From the NCBI RefSeq assembly GCF_020883455.1, contig NZ_CP086615.1:3464501-3528500 (forward strand): DNA of 64,000 nt. The letters are read 5' to 3'. Numbering within the stretch: the stretch's first letter is position 1; the number at the start of each line of letters is the position of its first letter. Positions 1 to 8,840 of the stretch are shown piece after piece. A program made the translations under genes and the position numbers. The DNA is from Spiribacter halobius. GTDB taxonomy: Bacteria; Pseudomonadota; Gammaproteobacteria; Nitrococcales; Nitrococcaceae. Under the pieces are notes generated by a model. It saw only the letters and a program-made list of their open reading frames with translations, was not told the DNA's origin and searched no databases.

Positions 1-144
1 CGCCGCTCGTACGCCTCCAGCGTCCGCTCCCGCGAATTAACGATCCACGCATACCGCACCCCGTAGCGCGCATACACGGGCATCTTCACCTCGCGGCCCT
101 TGCTCGCCGTCGCCGGGGAGAGGATCTCGCAGATCCAAGTCGGC
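1..144 (-). pseudogene. Uma2-family (DUF820) nuclease fragment cut by IS3 element
   Basis: Read on the minus strand, this edge encodes a peptide with the stretches ILSPATASKGREVKMPVYA and YGVRYAWIVNSRERTLEAYE. These match the central and C-terminal part of Uma2 endonucleases (compare VIEVISPSTASHDQVKKRD in the intact copy at 12695-13267). The frame stops making sense where the IS3 terminal repeat begins at 145. No N-terminal half is visible on the far side of the element (1388-1539), so the gene was probably truncated when or after the IS landed. It continues beyond the left edge. Family call is good; that it is non-functional is inference from the missing 5' part. Confidence 0.6.
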
Positions 145-192
145 TGACCTGCCCCCGGAATTAGGACCGCTTGGCAGTTAGCTCAGTCCCTT

Positions 193-1029
193 TCAGTCCA
201 CGATCTCCAGCGGCTCAGTGCCGGTGGAGGGTACTTGCCGCCACGCGGCGGCGAACTCTGCTGGAGCTTGGTAGCCCAGCGCCGAGTGGGGTCGTTGCTG
301 GTTGTAGTCCTGGCGCCAGGCCGCCACCGCTGCGCGGGCGTGAGCGAGGCTCGTGAACCAGTGCTCGTTCAGGCACTCATCCCGAAAGCGACCGTTGAAG
401 CTTTCGATGAAGGCATTCTGGGTCGGCTTCCCGGGCTGGATGAGCTTGAGCTGTACACCGCACCCGTACGCCCACTGATCGAGGGCCTTGCCGGTGAACT
501 CCGGGCCCTGATCGGTACGGATCACCTTGGGTAAACCGCGGAAGGTTGCCGCTCGCTCCAGCGCTCGGCTGACGTAGGCTCCGCAGATGCTGCGATCGAC
601 CACGATGTCGACGGCCTCCTTGGTGAAGTCATCGACGATGGTGAGCATCTTCAGACGCCGTCCGTCCGAGAGCGCATCCATGACGAAGTCCATGGACCAG
701 ACTTCATTCGGTGCGCCAGGTAGCTGCAGTGGCTCGCGCTCAAGCGCCACGCCTTTGCGCCGCCGGCGCCTGCGCACCGCCAGACCCTCGGCCTGATACA
801 GCCGGTAGACGCGCTTGGTGTTGACCGCCGTGCCCTCGCGGCGCAGCAAGGCGTGTATCCGACGATAGCCGAAGCGCCGCCGCTCCTGCGCCAGCTCCGT
901 GATACGCGCCCTGAGCGTTTGCTCCTCAGGGCAAACCGCGCACTCATAACGCAGCACCGAACGCGAGATCCCCACAAGCCGGCAGGCCCGCCGCTCGGAG
1001 ATGACGGTGCGCTCACGCATCACCGCCAC
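193..1029 (-). CDS. IS3-family transposase OrfB (DDE integrase)
   Basis: This is the catalytic subunit of the insertion sequence. An HTH_21-like N-terminus ([18 protein letters not shown]) is followed by an rve integrase core. The DDE residues are visible: Asp in [11 protein letters not shown], Asp in [10 protein letters not shown], and Glu in [14 protein letters not shown]. The C-terminal [12 protein letters not shown] motif is typical of the IS407/IS2-like groups. It is normally made as an OrfAB fusion by -1 frameshifting. The run GGGAAAATACTGA at the end of orfA (minus strand, around 1053-1065) is a suitable slippery site, and the -1 frame is open into orfB. The gene looks intact, so the element may still be active. 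Confidence 0.93.
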   Translation of the reverse strand: MAVMRERTVISERRACRLVGISRSVLRYECAVCPEEQTLRARITELAQERRRFGYRRIHALLRREGTAVNTKRVYRLYQAEGLAVRRRRRRKGVALEREPLQLPGAPNEVWSMDFVMDALSDGRRLKMLTIVDDFTKEAVDIVVDRSICGAYVSRALERAATFRGLPKVIRTDQGPEFTGKALDQWAYGCGVQLKLIQPGKPTQNAFIESFNGRFRDECLNEHWFTSLAHARAAVAAWRQDYNQQRPHSALGYQAPAEFAAAWRQVPSTGTEPLEIVD

Positions 1030-1052
1030 CGCCTCGCGCTTGGCCTGTGGGG

Positions 1053-1319
1053 TCAGTATTTTCCCGACAACGCGGCCTTCAGCGCCTCATTGTCGAGCAT
1101 CGACTCCGCGAGCAGCTTCTTCAGCCGCGCGTTCTCCGACTCGAGCGACTTCAGCCGCTTGGCCTCCGAGACCTCCATGCCGCCGTACTTCGAGCGCCAG
1201 TTGTAGAAGGTCGCGTCGCTGAAGCCGTACTTGCGGCAGAGCTCCTTGACCGGCACGCCCGCCTGCGCCTCGCGCAGCACCGCGATGATCTGCTCCTCGC
1301 TGAATCGCTTGCTCTTCAC
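1053..1319 (-). CDS. IS3-family transposase OrfA (helix-turn-helix)
   Basis: This 88-residue DNA-binding subunit recognises the IS ends. [18 protein letters not shown] followed by [20 protein letters not shown] is the standard HTH_8 (IS407-type) OrfA signature. The C-terminus ([19 protein letters not shown]) is the leucine-zipper segment that mediates OrfA/OrfAB multimerisation in the family. It ends GKY-stop directly at the A-rich frameshift site. Upstream (1320-1387) lie only the element's end and probable weak promoter. Confidence 0.92.
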   Translation of the reverse strand: MKSKRFSEEQIIAVLREAQAGVPVKELCRKYGFSDATFYNWRSKYGGMEVSEAKRLKSLESENARLKKLLAESMLDNEALKAALSGKY

Positions 1320-1484
1320 AGCCGTCTCCTTGCGGTTAGACGGACTGTACTAACTTCCTGGTGGTCCGGATATCGGGGAGCAGGTCACGACCGCGAAACG
1401 GCGCGGAGCGCCGAACCGACAAGCTCGGACAACGACACCAGCCCCGAAACCAGCCTCCAGCGAAAACCGCACCTCCCTTCGCAC

Positions 1485-1512
1485 GGTTTCGCGGTCGGAG
1501 ACCGCTCCTACA
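1485..1512 (-). repeat. REP hairpin, GTAG type
   Basis: On the minus strand this reads GTAGGAGCGGTCTCCGACCG, then CGAAAC: a GTAG tetranucleotide followed by a short hairpin (CGGTC/GACCG) and CGAA. An almost identical copy lies at 33328-33354 and a GTGG variant at 13281-13308. This layout (GTAG/GTGG head plus hairpin) is the established format of REP elements mobilised by RAYT transposases. The surrounding 1388-1539 shows no gene. Confidence 0.8.
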
Positions 1513-1539
1513 GCAGAGGGGGCAGTCCGGCCCCAGAGC

Positions 1540-1761
1540 TCACAAATCCCCCCGCCCCAACACCTCCACCTGGTGCCGCTCCCGCAGCGCCACGATCCGC
1601 TCCGCAGAGAACAGTCCGATGGTGTCGTAGACGAGCCGCCCCTCGCCCGCGAGCAGCAAATCCATCGTCTCCGGCCGCCGGTAGAGGCTATGCCCCGCGC
1701 TGATCACCACCACGTCCGCCGGCTCCCCCAGCGCGCTCTGCAGGGGGCAGCCGGAATACAG
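1540..1761 (-). pseudogene. nucleotide-sugar dehydrogenase, C-terminal remnant
   Basis: Directly after the fcl stop codon the same reading frame stays open to a TGA at 1540-1542. It encodes about 73 residues including ADVVVISAGHSLYRR, LLAGEGRLVYDTIGLFS and LRERHQVEVLGRGD. This resembles the extreme C-terminal UDP-binding domain of UDP-glucose/UDP-ManNAc-type dehydrogenases, where a VVI-x-H motif precedes a final strand with a D-T/S pair. The NAD-binding and catalytic domains are absent, so this is a decayed 3' end. A complete paralogue (tviB-like) lies at 17737-19017. The family call is moderately sure. Confidence 0.5.
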
Positions 1762-2730
1762 TCAGTTGCCTTCTTCCGCAACTCCGTGCTGCAAGAGCCA
1801 ACGATAGGTGTCCGCGAGCCCTTCCTCCAGCGGTATAGAGGCTTGCCAGCCCAGAGCATTCAGCCGAGTAACGTCCAACAGCTTCCGCGGCGCACCATCG
1901 GGCTTCGAGGTATCAAAGGAGATCCGTCCCTCGAATCCGACCGTCCTGGCAATTACCGCTGCCAGCTCGCTGATACTGCAATCGGTGCCTGTTCCGACGT
2001 TGATGTGCGTGAGCATCGGTTGTGTGTGCTCCTCGTACACTGCCTTCGGAAGTTCCATGACATGCACGCACGCCGCCGCCATATCATCCACGTGAAGGAA
2101 TTCCCTCCGGGGGCCGCCGGTTCCCCATACCGATACCTCTGCTTCACCTCGTACCTTGGCCTCGTGAAACCGCCGCAGCAGAGCGGGAATGACATGCGAA
2201 TTCTGCGGATGAAAGTTGTCATTTGGCCCGTACAGGTTCGTGGGCATCAGGCTGCGGTAATCCGTACCGTACTGACGGTTGTACGACTCACAAAGCTTGA
2301 TGCCGGCGATCTTGGCAATCGCGTAGGGCTCGTTGGTCGGCTCCAACGGGCCCGTGAGAAGCGCCTCCTCACGCATCGGCTGCTCGGCGAGCTTGGGATA
2401 GATGCAGGAGGAGCCGAGGAAAAGCAGGCGAGGGACACCGGCGGCGTAAGCCGCGTGGATCACGTTCGCCTCGATCATGAGGTTTTGATGGATGAAGTCC
2501 GCGGGAAACGTGTTATTGGCGTGTATGCCTCCGACCTTTGCGGCCGCCAGGTAGACCTCATCGGGCCGTGTTTCGGTCATGAATTCCCGTACCTCGGCCT
2601 GGCTGGTCAGATCGAGGTCCGCTCGAGTGCGTAGCAGCAACTGTACACCATCCCGCTCCTCGAGTTGGCGTACGATGGCCGAGCCAACCATTCCTCGGTG
2701 GCCGGCAACGAATACTGTCTTCTGATGCAT
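1762..2730 (-). CDS. fcl: GDP-L-fucose synthase
   Basis: This enzyme catalyses the epimerase-reductase step that turns GDP-4-keto-6-deoxy-mannose into GDP-L-fucose with NADPH. The 322-residue protein begins [20 protein letters not shown] (Rossmann GxxGxxG). It carries the SDR catalytic Ser in LGSSCIYP and the YAIAKIAG Tyr-x3-Lys pair. The C-terminal substrate part [21 protein letters not shown] is characteristic of Fcl/WcaG. Length is normal for the family. It follows gmd with a 41-bp gap on the same strand, so the two genes form the GDP-fucose pathway of the polysaccharide operon and end its intact part. Confidence 0.96.
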   Translation of the reverse strand: MHQKTVFVAGHRGMVGSAIVRQLEERDGVQLLLRTRADLDLTSQAEVREFMTETRPDEVYLAAAKVGGIHANNTFPADFIHQNLMIEANVIHAAYAAGVPRLLFLGSSCIYPKLAEQPMREEALLTGPLEPTNEPYAIAKIAGIKLCESYNRQYGTDYRSLMPTNLYGPNDNFHPQNSHVIPALLRRFHEAKVRGEAEVSVWGTGGPRREFLHVDDMAAACVHVMELPKAVYEEHTQPMLTHINVGTGTDCSISELAAVIARTVGFEGRISFDTSKPDGAPRKLLDVTRLNALGWQASIPLEEGLADTYRWLLQHGVAEEGN

Positions 2731-2771
2731 GTGTCGGTTACCGATGCGCCTGTTCTGTCGAGCGACGCGCG

Positions 2772-3893
2772 CTACTCAACGCTGAATGAAACGTCATACC
2801 CATGCCGCTTGAGCAACGCATGGCGTCGCGCCTGGTGAAGGTCATGCTCGACCATCTCCCGGACCAGCTCCGCAAGGCTAGTGGTAGGCTCCCAGCCAAG
2901 ACGCTCCCGCGCCCGGCTCGGATCCCCGAGCAGAGTCTCCACCTCAGCAGGGCGAAAGTACTTCGGGTCCACCGCTACAATGGTCTGCCCCTCGCGCAGC
3001 GCGGGGGCGCGGTCTCCAGCAACCGACACCACAACACCCTTCTCTTCGATCCCCTGCCCCTGCCAGCGCAACTCGACGCCCAACTCCCGCGCCGCCGTCT
3101 CTACAAACTCCCGGACGGAATATTGCACGCCGGTCGCGATGACAAAGTCCTCCGCCTCCTCCTGCTGCAGCATCAACCACTGCATCTCGACGTAGTCCCT
3201 GGCGTGCCCCCAGTCCCTTCTCGCGTCCATGTTGCCCAGATACAAACAGCCCTCCAGCCCCTGTGCGATGTTAGCGAGCGCGCGGGTGATCTTTCGGGTG
3301 ACGAAGGTCTCGCCCCGGCGTGGCGATTCGTGGTTGAATAGGATGCCGTTGCACGCGTACATGCCATAGGCTTCCCGAAAGTTGACGGTGATCCAGTAAG
3401 CGTAGAGCTTAGCTACTGCATAGGGTGACCGCGGATAGAATGGCGTAGTCTCCCGTTGCGGTATTTCCTGGACCTCGCCGTACAGCTCCGACGTCGAGGC
3501 TTGGTAGAACCGGCAGGTCTTTTCCATTCCCAAGAACCGGATGGCCTCGAGCAGACGGAGGGTGCCGATCGCGTCGACGTCCGCCGTGTACTCCGGCGAC
3601 TCGAAAGACACCGCCACATGGCTCATTGCTCCGAGGTTGTATACCTCCTCCGGCCGCACCTCCGCCAGAATGCGGGTCAGATTGGAGGCGTCGGTCAAGT
3701 CGCCGTAGTGCAGCAGGAAACGCGGGTCGGCCTCATGCGGATCCTGATAAATGTGATCGATGCGCTCGGTATTGAACAAAGAGGCGCGGCGCTTAATCCC
3801 GTGGACCTCGTAGCCCTTCCGGAGCAGGAACTCGGCGAGATAGGAGCCATCCTGGCCAGTCACACCAGTTATCAACGCCTTTCTTCTAGCCAT
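2772..3893 (-). CDS. gmd: GDP-mannose 4,6-dehydratase
   Basis: This enzyme converts GDP-D-mannose to GDP-4-keto-6-deoxy-D-mannose, the precursor of fucose, rhamnose or colitose. The 373-residue extended SDR has the NADP motif [16 protein letters not shown] at the start, a STSELYGEV catalytic segment, and [15 protein letters not shown] with the Tyr-x3-Lys pair. [20 protein letters not shown] is the Gmd signature. The ATG overlaps the stop of the upstream glycosyltransferase (ATGGCTAG), indicating translational coupling. With fcl downstream, GDP-L-fucose is the most likely product used by this cluster. Confidence 0.97.
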   Translation of the reverse strand: MARRKALITGVTGQDGSYLAEFLLRKGYEVHGIKRRASLFNTERIDHIYQDPHEADPRFLLHYGDLTDASNLTRILAEVRPEEVYNLGAMSHVAVSFESPEYTADVDAIGTLRLLEAIRFLGMEKTCRFYQASTSELYGEVQEIPQRETTPFYPRSPYAVAKLYAYWITVNFREAYGMYACNGILFNHESPRRGETFVTRKITRALANIAQGLEGCLYLGNMDARRDWGHARDYVEMQWLMLQQEEAEDFVIATGVQYSVREFVETAARELGVELRWQGQGIEEKGVVVSVAGDRAPALREGQTIVAVDPKYFRPAEVETLLGDPSRARERLGWEPTTSLAELVREMVEHDLHQARRHALLKRHGYDVSFSVE

Positions 3894-4638
3894 GCCGCCC
3901 TCTGAAGAACTGTGATGCCTTGCTGAGATTTTTGTACATCAGAGTAACGGCCCCCCCGACGCCGTAATGTCGTATCGCGCGGTAATCTTCCGCCATCTTG
4001 CGCAGGACACCTGCCACGGAGCCATTGCTGGCGCCACCGAGGCGCATGCGCACCAACACATGCGGCACATAGCGGGTATCTATACCCGCGAGGAAATACC
4101 GGAGCATGGATTCGTAGTCGCCCGCTATTCGGTAACTGACATCAAAGCCGCCGAGCTTCTCGTAAAGCCGCCGTTTCATGAAGAAGGTAGGGTGCGCAGG
4201 CATCCAGCCCCGACGCAACAGCCGAGGGCTGTAGGGGCGGCCCTTCCAATACCGAATGACCCTAGCCTCCGGACCATGCGCCACATACTCCAAATCACCG
4301 TACACCGCGTCGCAGTCGGTCGCCACGAACTCGGCCATCACCCGCTCAAGTACATGCTCGTCCGCGTAGCGGTCGTCCGAGTGCAGGAATCCCACCACAT
4401 CGCCGGTCGCAAGTGCGAGCCCCTTGTTCAGGGCATCGTAAATTCCTCGATCCGGCTCGCTTACCACGATCTCCGGGACCCTTTTTGCGCTGCCCACGCG
4501 TCTGACTGTTCCGTCCGTCGAACCACCATCGATTACTACGTGCTCGACGTTCTGCATCGTCTGCTCTGCCAAGCTGTCCAGAGCACCATCGATGCGCTGG
4601 GCGCTGTTGTAGGTCGCCGTTATGACCGAGATCTTCAT
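3886..4638 (-). CDS. family 2 glycosyltransferase (GT-A fold)
   Basis: A cytoplasmic glycosyltransferase that adds one sugar to the lipid-linked repeat unit; donor and acceptor cannot be read from sequence. [20 protein letters not shown] is the classic GT2 start. [13 protein letters not shown] is the nucleotide-binding strand, and [10 protein letters not shown] supplies the DxD-like metal site. It resembles WcaE/WbbD-like enzymes. I chose the ATG at 4638 because the family begins there; the 18 codons upstream look unrelated. The stop overlaps the gmd start by 8 bases. The location before gmd/fcl makes fucose one reasonable guess for the donor. Confidence 0.88.
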   Translation of the reverse strand: MKISVITATYNSAQRIDGALDSLAEQTMQNVEHVVIDGGSTDGTVRRVGSAKRVPEIVVSEPDRGIYDALNKGLALATGDVVGFLHSDDRYADEHVLERVMAEFVATDCDAVYGDLEYVAHGPEARVIRYWKGRPYSPRLLRRGWMPAHPTFFMKRRLYEKLGGFDVSYRIAGDYESMLRYFLAGIDTRYVPHVLVRMRLGGASNGSVAGVLRKMAEDYRAIRHYGVGGAVTLMYKNLSKASQFFRGRHG

Positions 4639-4880
4639 TCTCTCATAGCCAACTGCTGACAAAGCCCCGGCCACTGCCGCCCTCCTAGTCATCGAGCGCG
4701 AACTCCCGCAGCGCCGTCGCGTCCACGGCGCCTCCCCCGACCGTCACACTAGATGTCGCCTCTGCCAATACCACCTTCACCTACTGCCATATCCACGGCT
4801 TATCGCCGAGGCTGCGGAACTCGGGGGCGCTGCGGTTCTTGGCGCCGCGTGGAGGCCTCCGAACTCCCACTGCGCCGCCC

Positions 4881-5043
4881 ATGGGCTGGTACAACCACCC
4901 GCCAATCATGGAAAGCATCGCCCGCTGCCCCCCTAGAGCTCAAGCAGCTTTACCACCGGCTAGCCGAGCCGGCGGCCGAAGCCAGGTTACTCACACCAAA
5001 CCGTCTCCGGAATACTCGGTACGGTTCAAATAAAAGTGTGTGA
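4881..5043 (+). pseudogene. IS3-family transposase OrfB, 3' remnant with frameshift
   Basis: The gap 4639-5047 holds no intact gene, but on the plus strand two adjacent frames together read like the C-terminus of an IS3 OrfB. GWYNHPPIMESIARCPP (from 4881) is followed, after a frame change near 4930, by LYHRLAEPAAEARLLTPNRL and RNTRYGSN. Family members end with a WYN-x-RRL-MEPIG-x-PP segment, a YY-x-QLA-P stretch and L-R-TRGGS. The rest of the element is gone. It lies antisense inside the polysaccharide operon and marks an old insertion or recombination point. Confidence 0.6.
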
Positions 5044-5047
5044 TAGC

Positions 5048-6001
5048 TCATGGCGCGGCGTACACGTCGATCCCCAGAACATGCCTAATTGCATGCTCCG
5101 GCTCCATGCCTTGAGATCGCATACACCACTTCACTTCAAGCAATTTCATATCCACAAGATACCTGTACCAAAACCCCTGAAAAAAGTGGAACGCTGCCCC
5201 TTTCTGGCCGTCCAAGAACCCAAAGCGAAGCACATATCGATAGGCAAAATAGAGAAACGCCCTGGCGCCCACCGGCAACCTTAGGTACACGCGCTCTTTC
5301 ATCCATCTCTTTGTCCTAGCCGGATCCCGAAATTGGATCCCGCTGGCCATATCCTCCCGCAGAAACCCGTGCTCCCGCCCCAAAATATCCACAACCTCGC
5401 GACTCGCGTAAGCATTATGCTTTTCGATCCACCACGTCAACGATTTCCTGTTGTCGTCCAGCAATTCCCCCCGGAACTCCACAACGTCTCCTTCTACTAC
5501 GATATGCTCGTCCATCCATCGCTTTTCGCACCACCCATGCCCCCACCGAAATAACCTCGTCACCCGAATCGGGAACACCCCACCATACCTAATCGGCCGG
5601 CCTAGAAACGCCATACGACGCCTCACCCTCACCCCGCACACTGCCCTACTCAGCGACCCCAGGTGAATCCCGACCTCCCGCGCCAATTCGGCCGACACCA
5701 CCTCGTCCGCATCCAGGCGCAGCACCCATGTCCCTGGATCCGCAATTCTCCTTAACGCCCAATTGAATTGCGACGCATAATTGACCCAGCTCTTCTCCCA
5801 AACCTCCGCACCGAGCGCTTTGGCTATTGCGACTGTCTCGTCGTTCGACCCAGAGTCAACCACGCACACCCGGTCTGCGATTGCTTTGACGCTCTTAATA
5901 CACCTGGATATATGCAGTTCCTCATCTTTCGTCAGGATTAAGACTGTCAGCCGGCTACTCCCGCTCCGGCCAATACCAATGTTTTCGCTACTCACGTACA
6001 C
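5048..6001 (-). CDS. family 2 glycosyltransferase, WaaE/KdtX-like
   Basis: A cytoplasmic GT2 enzyme. LTVLILTKDEELHISRCI and CVVDSGSNDETVAIAKALGA form the donor-binding half, and VLRLDADEVVSAEL supplies the DxD metal motif. The later WIEKHNAYASREVVDIL segment and a C-terminal amphipathic/hydrophobic region with the FLDGQKGAAFHFFQGFWYR motif are typical of the WaaE-like group (core heptose beta-glucosyltransferases and relatives). The start is a GTG at 6001, overlapping the end of the polymerase gene by 14 bases. Codon use looks AT-richer than the flanking chromosome, consistent with an acquired polysaccharide locus. Confidence 0.88.
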   Translation of the reverse strand: MYVSSENIGIGRSGSSRLTVLILTKDEELHISRCIKSVKAIADRVCVVDSGSNDETVAIAKALGAEVWEKSWVNYASQFNWALRRIADPGTWVLRLDADEVVSAELAREVGIHLGSLSRAVCGVRVRRRMAFLGRPIRYGGVFPIRVTRLFRWGHGWCEKRWMDEHIVVEGDVVEFRGELLDDNRKSLTWWIEKHNAYASREVVDILGREHGFLREDMASGIQFRDPARTKRWMKERVYLRLPVGARAFLYFAYRYVLRFGFLDGQKGAAFHFFQGFWYRYLVDMKLLEVKWCMRSQGMEPEHAIRHVLGIDVYAAP

Positions 6002-7256
6002 CCCCAGCCTGCGAACGTGAGGACCACTTCTGAAGCCCTCTAGAACCCACCGAAGTCAACAAGAGGAGAAGCCCGAATGACAATGATTTAAATGTCGGCT
6101 GCACCAATATACAAGGCGTTAGCGCGACGAGACACGCACCTTCCGCCGAACCTTTGAACTTATCGCGGAAGCGCAAATTCTGCATTGCGATAAGCCACAT
6201 TACGCCTCGGAGTATGTAAAACTGCCAAACAATTAACACCGCGATGACAAAGCCAATCGTGCCGGCTTTCAGCGCCATATACGCCGGAAAGTTATGCACG
6301 AATCGCACGGGCTCTGCGTACGCCGGACTGAGATACACACTCCCCCACCCCCCACCAAAAACCGAATTCCAGGCACTACCGCTCACGACGTTGAAAACCG
6401 CCGACAACTCCAGCCCCTTTGTGTTAAGACCGACCGCCTCAAATTTTTCAAGCACCAAGCCGGCTATCGAACCGCCGAACGTCCACATCACCAGCCACAG
6501 AGCCAGCGAAATCATTGCCACCAATCGCCAGTTCATCGGCGCCCACATCATTACCGCCAATCGAAACAGTACCACCAACGCGAGTAGCATTAGAGGCGCC
6601 CGCACCACCATTGCTGCCAATGGCAGTATACTCACCAGTGCTAAAAACCCGAACCATCCGGCAACAACCCATCGCCTCCGCTCCAACGCCCGAATCGCCT
6701 CGAGCGCGCCAAACGCCGCGCTGAAGGTGACGGCTGGCTCCATCGGAAGGTAACGCATATCGCCGAACTGGATTCCCCGCCCTATCTCTAAAACCCTAAC
6801 GTTCTCCAGCCATAGGAACCGGACCGTGAAAGCGACACCGACGAAGACCAAGCTGTACGCAATCACCGCCTGCCAGTCCACGTCAACGTCTCGCACCAGT
6901 GGCCCCAAAAGCACAAAGAGAAACATGTATAGCAGTGGAATAAGGTCCCGTGCCACATCAGTCATGTTATTACCAGCCACAATGGTACCGCCGAATGTGG
7001 GCACCAGTAGCAAGTACCACAACGCAATGCTATAGCACGTCAGTGAAACTCGGCCCCCACTGACCAACCCTTCTACCGTCGCGGCGACACCGCGCAATCC
7101 CACCAACAGTACCAAACAGACTCCGACTACCGCCTCAAACGGCCCCACTGCCTCAGGTGTTGGCTCGCTAAACAGCCCGTAAACACCGATCATAACGGCG
7201 AAAACGAGCAGCCAGTAATAGTCGAGTTTCAGGGCTCTCACGCTAATACCGCGCAC
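5988..7256 (-). CDS. O-antigen polymerase/ligase-like membrane protein (Wzy candidate)
   Basis: A 422-residue integral membrane protein with about 10-12 hydrophobic segments beginning at LDYYWLLVFAVMIGVYGLF. A large polar loop lies in the last third (around FGGGWGSVYLSPAYAEP) and is followed by two more helices, as in Wzy/WaaL proteins. Wzy joins repeat units on the periplasmic side; WaaL ligates O-antigen to lipid A-core. Sequence identity in this family is too low to decide from reading alone. Wzy is preferred because the operon has Wzx and several transferases but no other polymerase. The start is GTG immediately after the upstream stop (TGAGTG), so the pair is translationally coupled. Confidence 0.72.
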   Translation of the reverse strand: MRGISVRALKLDYYWLLVFAVMIGVYGLFSEPTPEAVGPFEAVVGVCLVLLVGLRGVAATVEGLVSGGRVSLTCYSIALWYLLLVPTFGGTIVAGNNMTDVARDLIPLLYMFLFVLLGPLVRDVDVDWQAVIAYSLVFVGVAFTVRFLWLENVRVLEIGRGIQFGDMRYLPMEPAVTFSAAFGALEAIRALERRRWVVAGWFGFLALVSILPLAAMVVRAPLMLLALVVLFRLAVMMWAPMNWRLVAMISLALWLVMWTFGGSIAGLVLEKFEAVGLNTKGLELSAVFNVVSGSAWNSVFGGGWGSVYLSPAYAEPVRFVHNFPAYMALKAGTIGFVIAVLIVWQFYILRGVMWLIAMQNLRFRDKFKGSAEGACLVALTPCILVQPTFKSLSFGLLLLLTSVGSRGLQKWSSRSQAGGVRE

Positions 7257-8042
7257 TCACCAGAGTCGCCTTTTCAAGAGCCAATACCCCGTCGGCCACA
7301 TCCGGCGCCACAGCCAAGCTAACGTTTGACCCCCGAACAAGGCGGCCGCGACTAGATAGCTCTCGCCATTTTTCCTTCGCACGGCGAACTGGTCGCGCCG
7401 CCCCCTGAGCGGGTAGCGCTGCGAAACGCCGTCTGGCTCAAAACCACAAATAGGCAACGGCAAGTATTGGGTGCGCTCACTCGCCGCCAGTGACCGAAGG
7501 ACGAAATCATAATCGGCAGCAATGGGAAAGGCGAGGTCGTACTTAATATTGCCGTCCAAAATCAAGCCTCGCCTAAAAATAATTGCTTGGTGATGCGTAA
7601 TCATTCCGGTGCGCATGGCCCAAAGAGGCTTCGCCCGCTTATAGCGCCAACCGTCTTTCTCGCTGCCCTCCCAGCTATCGCCATAAAGTATATCCGGCGT
7701 ATTGGCCTTTAGCTGCCCACATACAACTCGAACTGTGTCGCCTGAAGGAATAGTATCGCCAGAGTTGAGAAACCAAAGATACTTACCGCGGGCCTTCATC
7801 AGCCCCTTATTCATCGCATCATATAAGCCCCTGTCTTTGCCCTTTAAAAGCGTTCCATTCCAATTCAGCGCGCCAAGGACTGCGTCAATCGCATAGGATG
7901 ATCCTCCATCAACTACAATATGCTCAACCGCGCCCTCACCGGACCACGCTTGCAAACTACGGACAGTTTTGCAAATCCCGGACTCGTCGTTGAGAGTTAC
8001 AGTTATTATGGAAACAAGGGGGCTTTCCGTCCCTTCACGCAT
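7257..8042 (-). CDS. family 2 glycosyltransferase (WcaE/colanic-acid type)
   Basis: A GT2 enzyme with VSIITVTLNDESGICKTVRS at its start, EHIVVDGGSSYAID for donor binding and YLWFLNSGDTI as the catalytic-site strand. DRGLYDAMNKGLMKARGKYL is the hallmark of the WcaE-like subgroup, shared with the transferase at 3886-4638. The ATG at 8042 overlaps the sulfotransferase stop (ATGCGTGA), so translation is coupled. The C-terminal WLWRRMWPTGYWLLKRRLW is a basic, aromatic membrane-binding tail. Sugar specificity is unknown. Confidence 0.87.
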   Translation of the reverse strand: MREGTESPLVSIITVTLNDESGICKTVRSLQAWSGEGAVEHIVVDGGSSYAIDAVLGALNWNGTLLKGKDRGLYDAMNKGLMKARGKYLWFLNSGDTIPSGDTVRVVCGQLKANTPDILYGDSWEGSEKDGWRYKRAKPLWAMRTGMITHHQAIIFRRGLILDGNIKYDLAFPIAADYDFVLRSLAASERTQYLPLPICGFEPDGVSQRYPLRGRRDQFAVRRKNGESYLVAAALFGGQTLAWLWRRMWPTGYWLLKRRLW

Positions 8043-8832
8043 AGCCCCAGGCCTCCCGGAACCCCCCAAGCTCTTGATCTACTTCTTGCAAGGTGTATTC
8101 GCACAACTCCTCTTCGGCCATACCAATTCTGCCCTTACGAAACGTGGACGACTTCCCGAACAATTTCGGCGCAATTTCGCTGGGAGTGAACCGCACGCCG
8201 GTCACCCGAGAAAGTTGATCAAACGCCGCTGCTTGGCAATCGTCACTTCCTCCGCCTTTTGGCCCAACTAGATCCTCGAACCGCACCACGGTCGTGTTTG
8301 GCATGTCAATCCATGCCTGTACGCGCCTTAACATTGTGCTAAATGGAGGAACATCAAGGCCGCAGATTCGACCTCCCCTTAGCGTTGTACGTATCCGGTT
8401 TTCCAAAGACTGCACTTTATACGCGTCGTGCAGGTAATGCCGGGGCTCGCCTGCAACGTAGTGGACGTAAGACAGCAGCACATCCTTCGGGTCTCGGATC
8501 ATCTGAAGAACCGTGTAGTTGTGTCTGGAAAGCAACGCCAAGAGTCCAGCGCTCGCGTTAGCATGTCCGGTAACGTAGCCTCCGTCACATATGGCCCCGA
8601 GCTTTCGGTCAAGCCATGCTCTTCTTACAGGCGCTTGAACTAGGAGGCCGACGACTAATGGGTCGCGCTCGAAGAAGGAACGCCGGAGGAGTTGCCGCGC
8701 GTGATAGTAATCCCCTATTAAGAGCGTTTCCGCTACGCCCAACTTCCCGTATTCAAAGTTGGCCAAGTCCAGCGCTCTGGATAAGAGGTTCGTTCCAGCC
8801 TTTGGCAGTGAGTTAAGAAATATCCGACCCAT
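8035..8832 (-). CDS. PAPS-dependent sulfotransferase
   Basis: This protein is expected to transfer sulfate from PAPS to a hydroxyl of the polysaccharide. The PAPS 5'-phosphosulfate loop is seen as FLNSLPKAGTNLLSRAL near residue 5. The 3'-phosphate site is QMIRDPKDVLLSYVHY around residue 110, and the late SSTFRKGRIG segment matches the RKGxxG motif of the sulfotransferase-1 superfamily. At 265 residues it is a full domain. Lying inside a glycosyltransferase operon, it suggests that the exported glycan is sulfated, which is uncommon in O-antigens and more usual in capsules of halophilic or marine bacteria (inference). Confidence 0.85.
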   Translation of the reverse strand: MGRIFLNSLPKAGTNLLSRALDLANFEYGKLGVAETLLIGDYYHARQLLRRSFFERDPLVVGLLVQAPVRRAWLDRKLGAICDGGYVTGHANASAGLLALLSRHNYTVLQMIRDPKDVLLSYVHYVAGEPRHYLHDAYKVQSLENRIRTTLRGGRICGLDVPPFSTMLRRVQAWIDMPNTTVVRFEDLVGPKGGGSDDCQAAAFDQLSRVTGVRFTPSEIAPKLFGKSSTFRKGRIGMAEEELCEYTLQEVDQELGGFREAWGYA

Positions 8833-8840
8833 GATTCCAA

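Larger units (their letters stand above)
145..1387 (-). mobile_element. IS3-family insertion sequence, IS407-like group
   Basis: The element carries overlapping-frame orfA and orfB transposase genes and is bounded by imperfect inverted repeats that both begin TGACCTGC (145 inward on the plus strand, 1387 inward on the minus strand). The two ends share TGACCTGC, then CCCCG-type sequence, then diverge. Length is about 1.24 kb, normal for IS3 members. No convincing 3-4 bp target duplication is seen (GGC on the left, CGA on the right), which may mean one flank was later deleted. It separates the truncated Uma2 gene from the polysaccharide operon. Confidence 0.85.
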
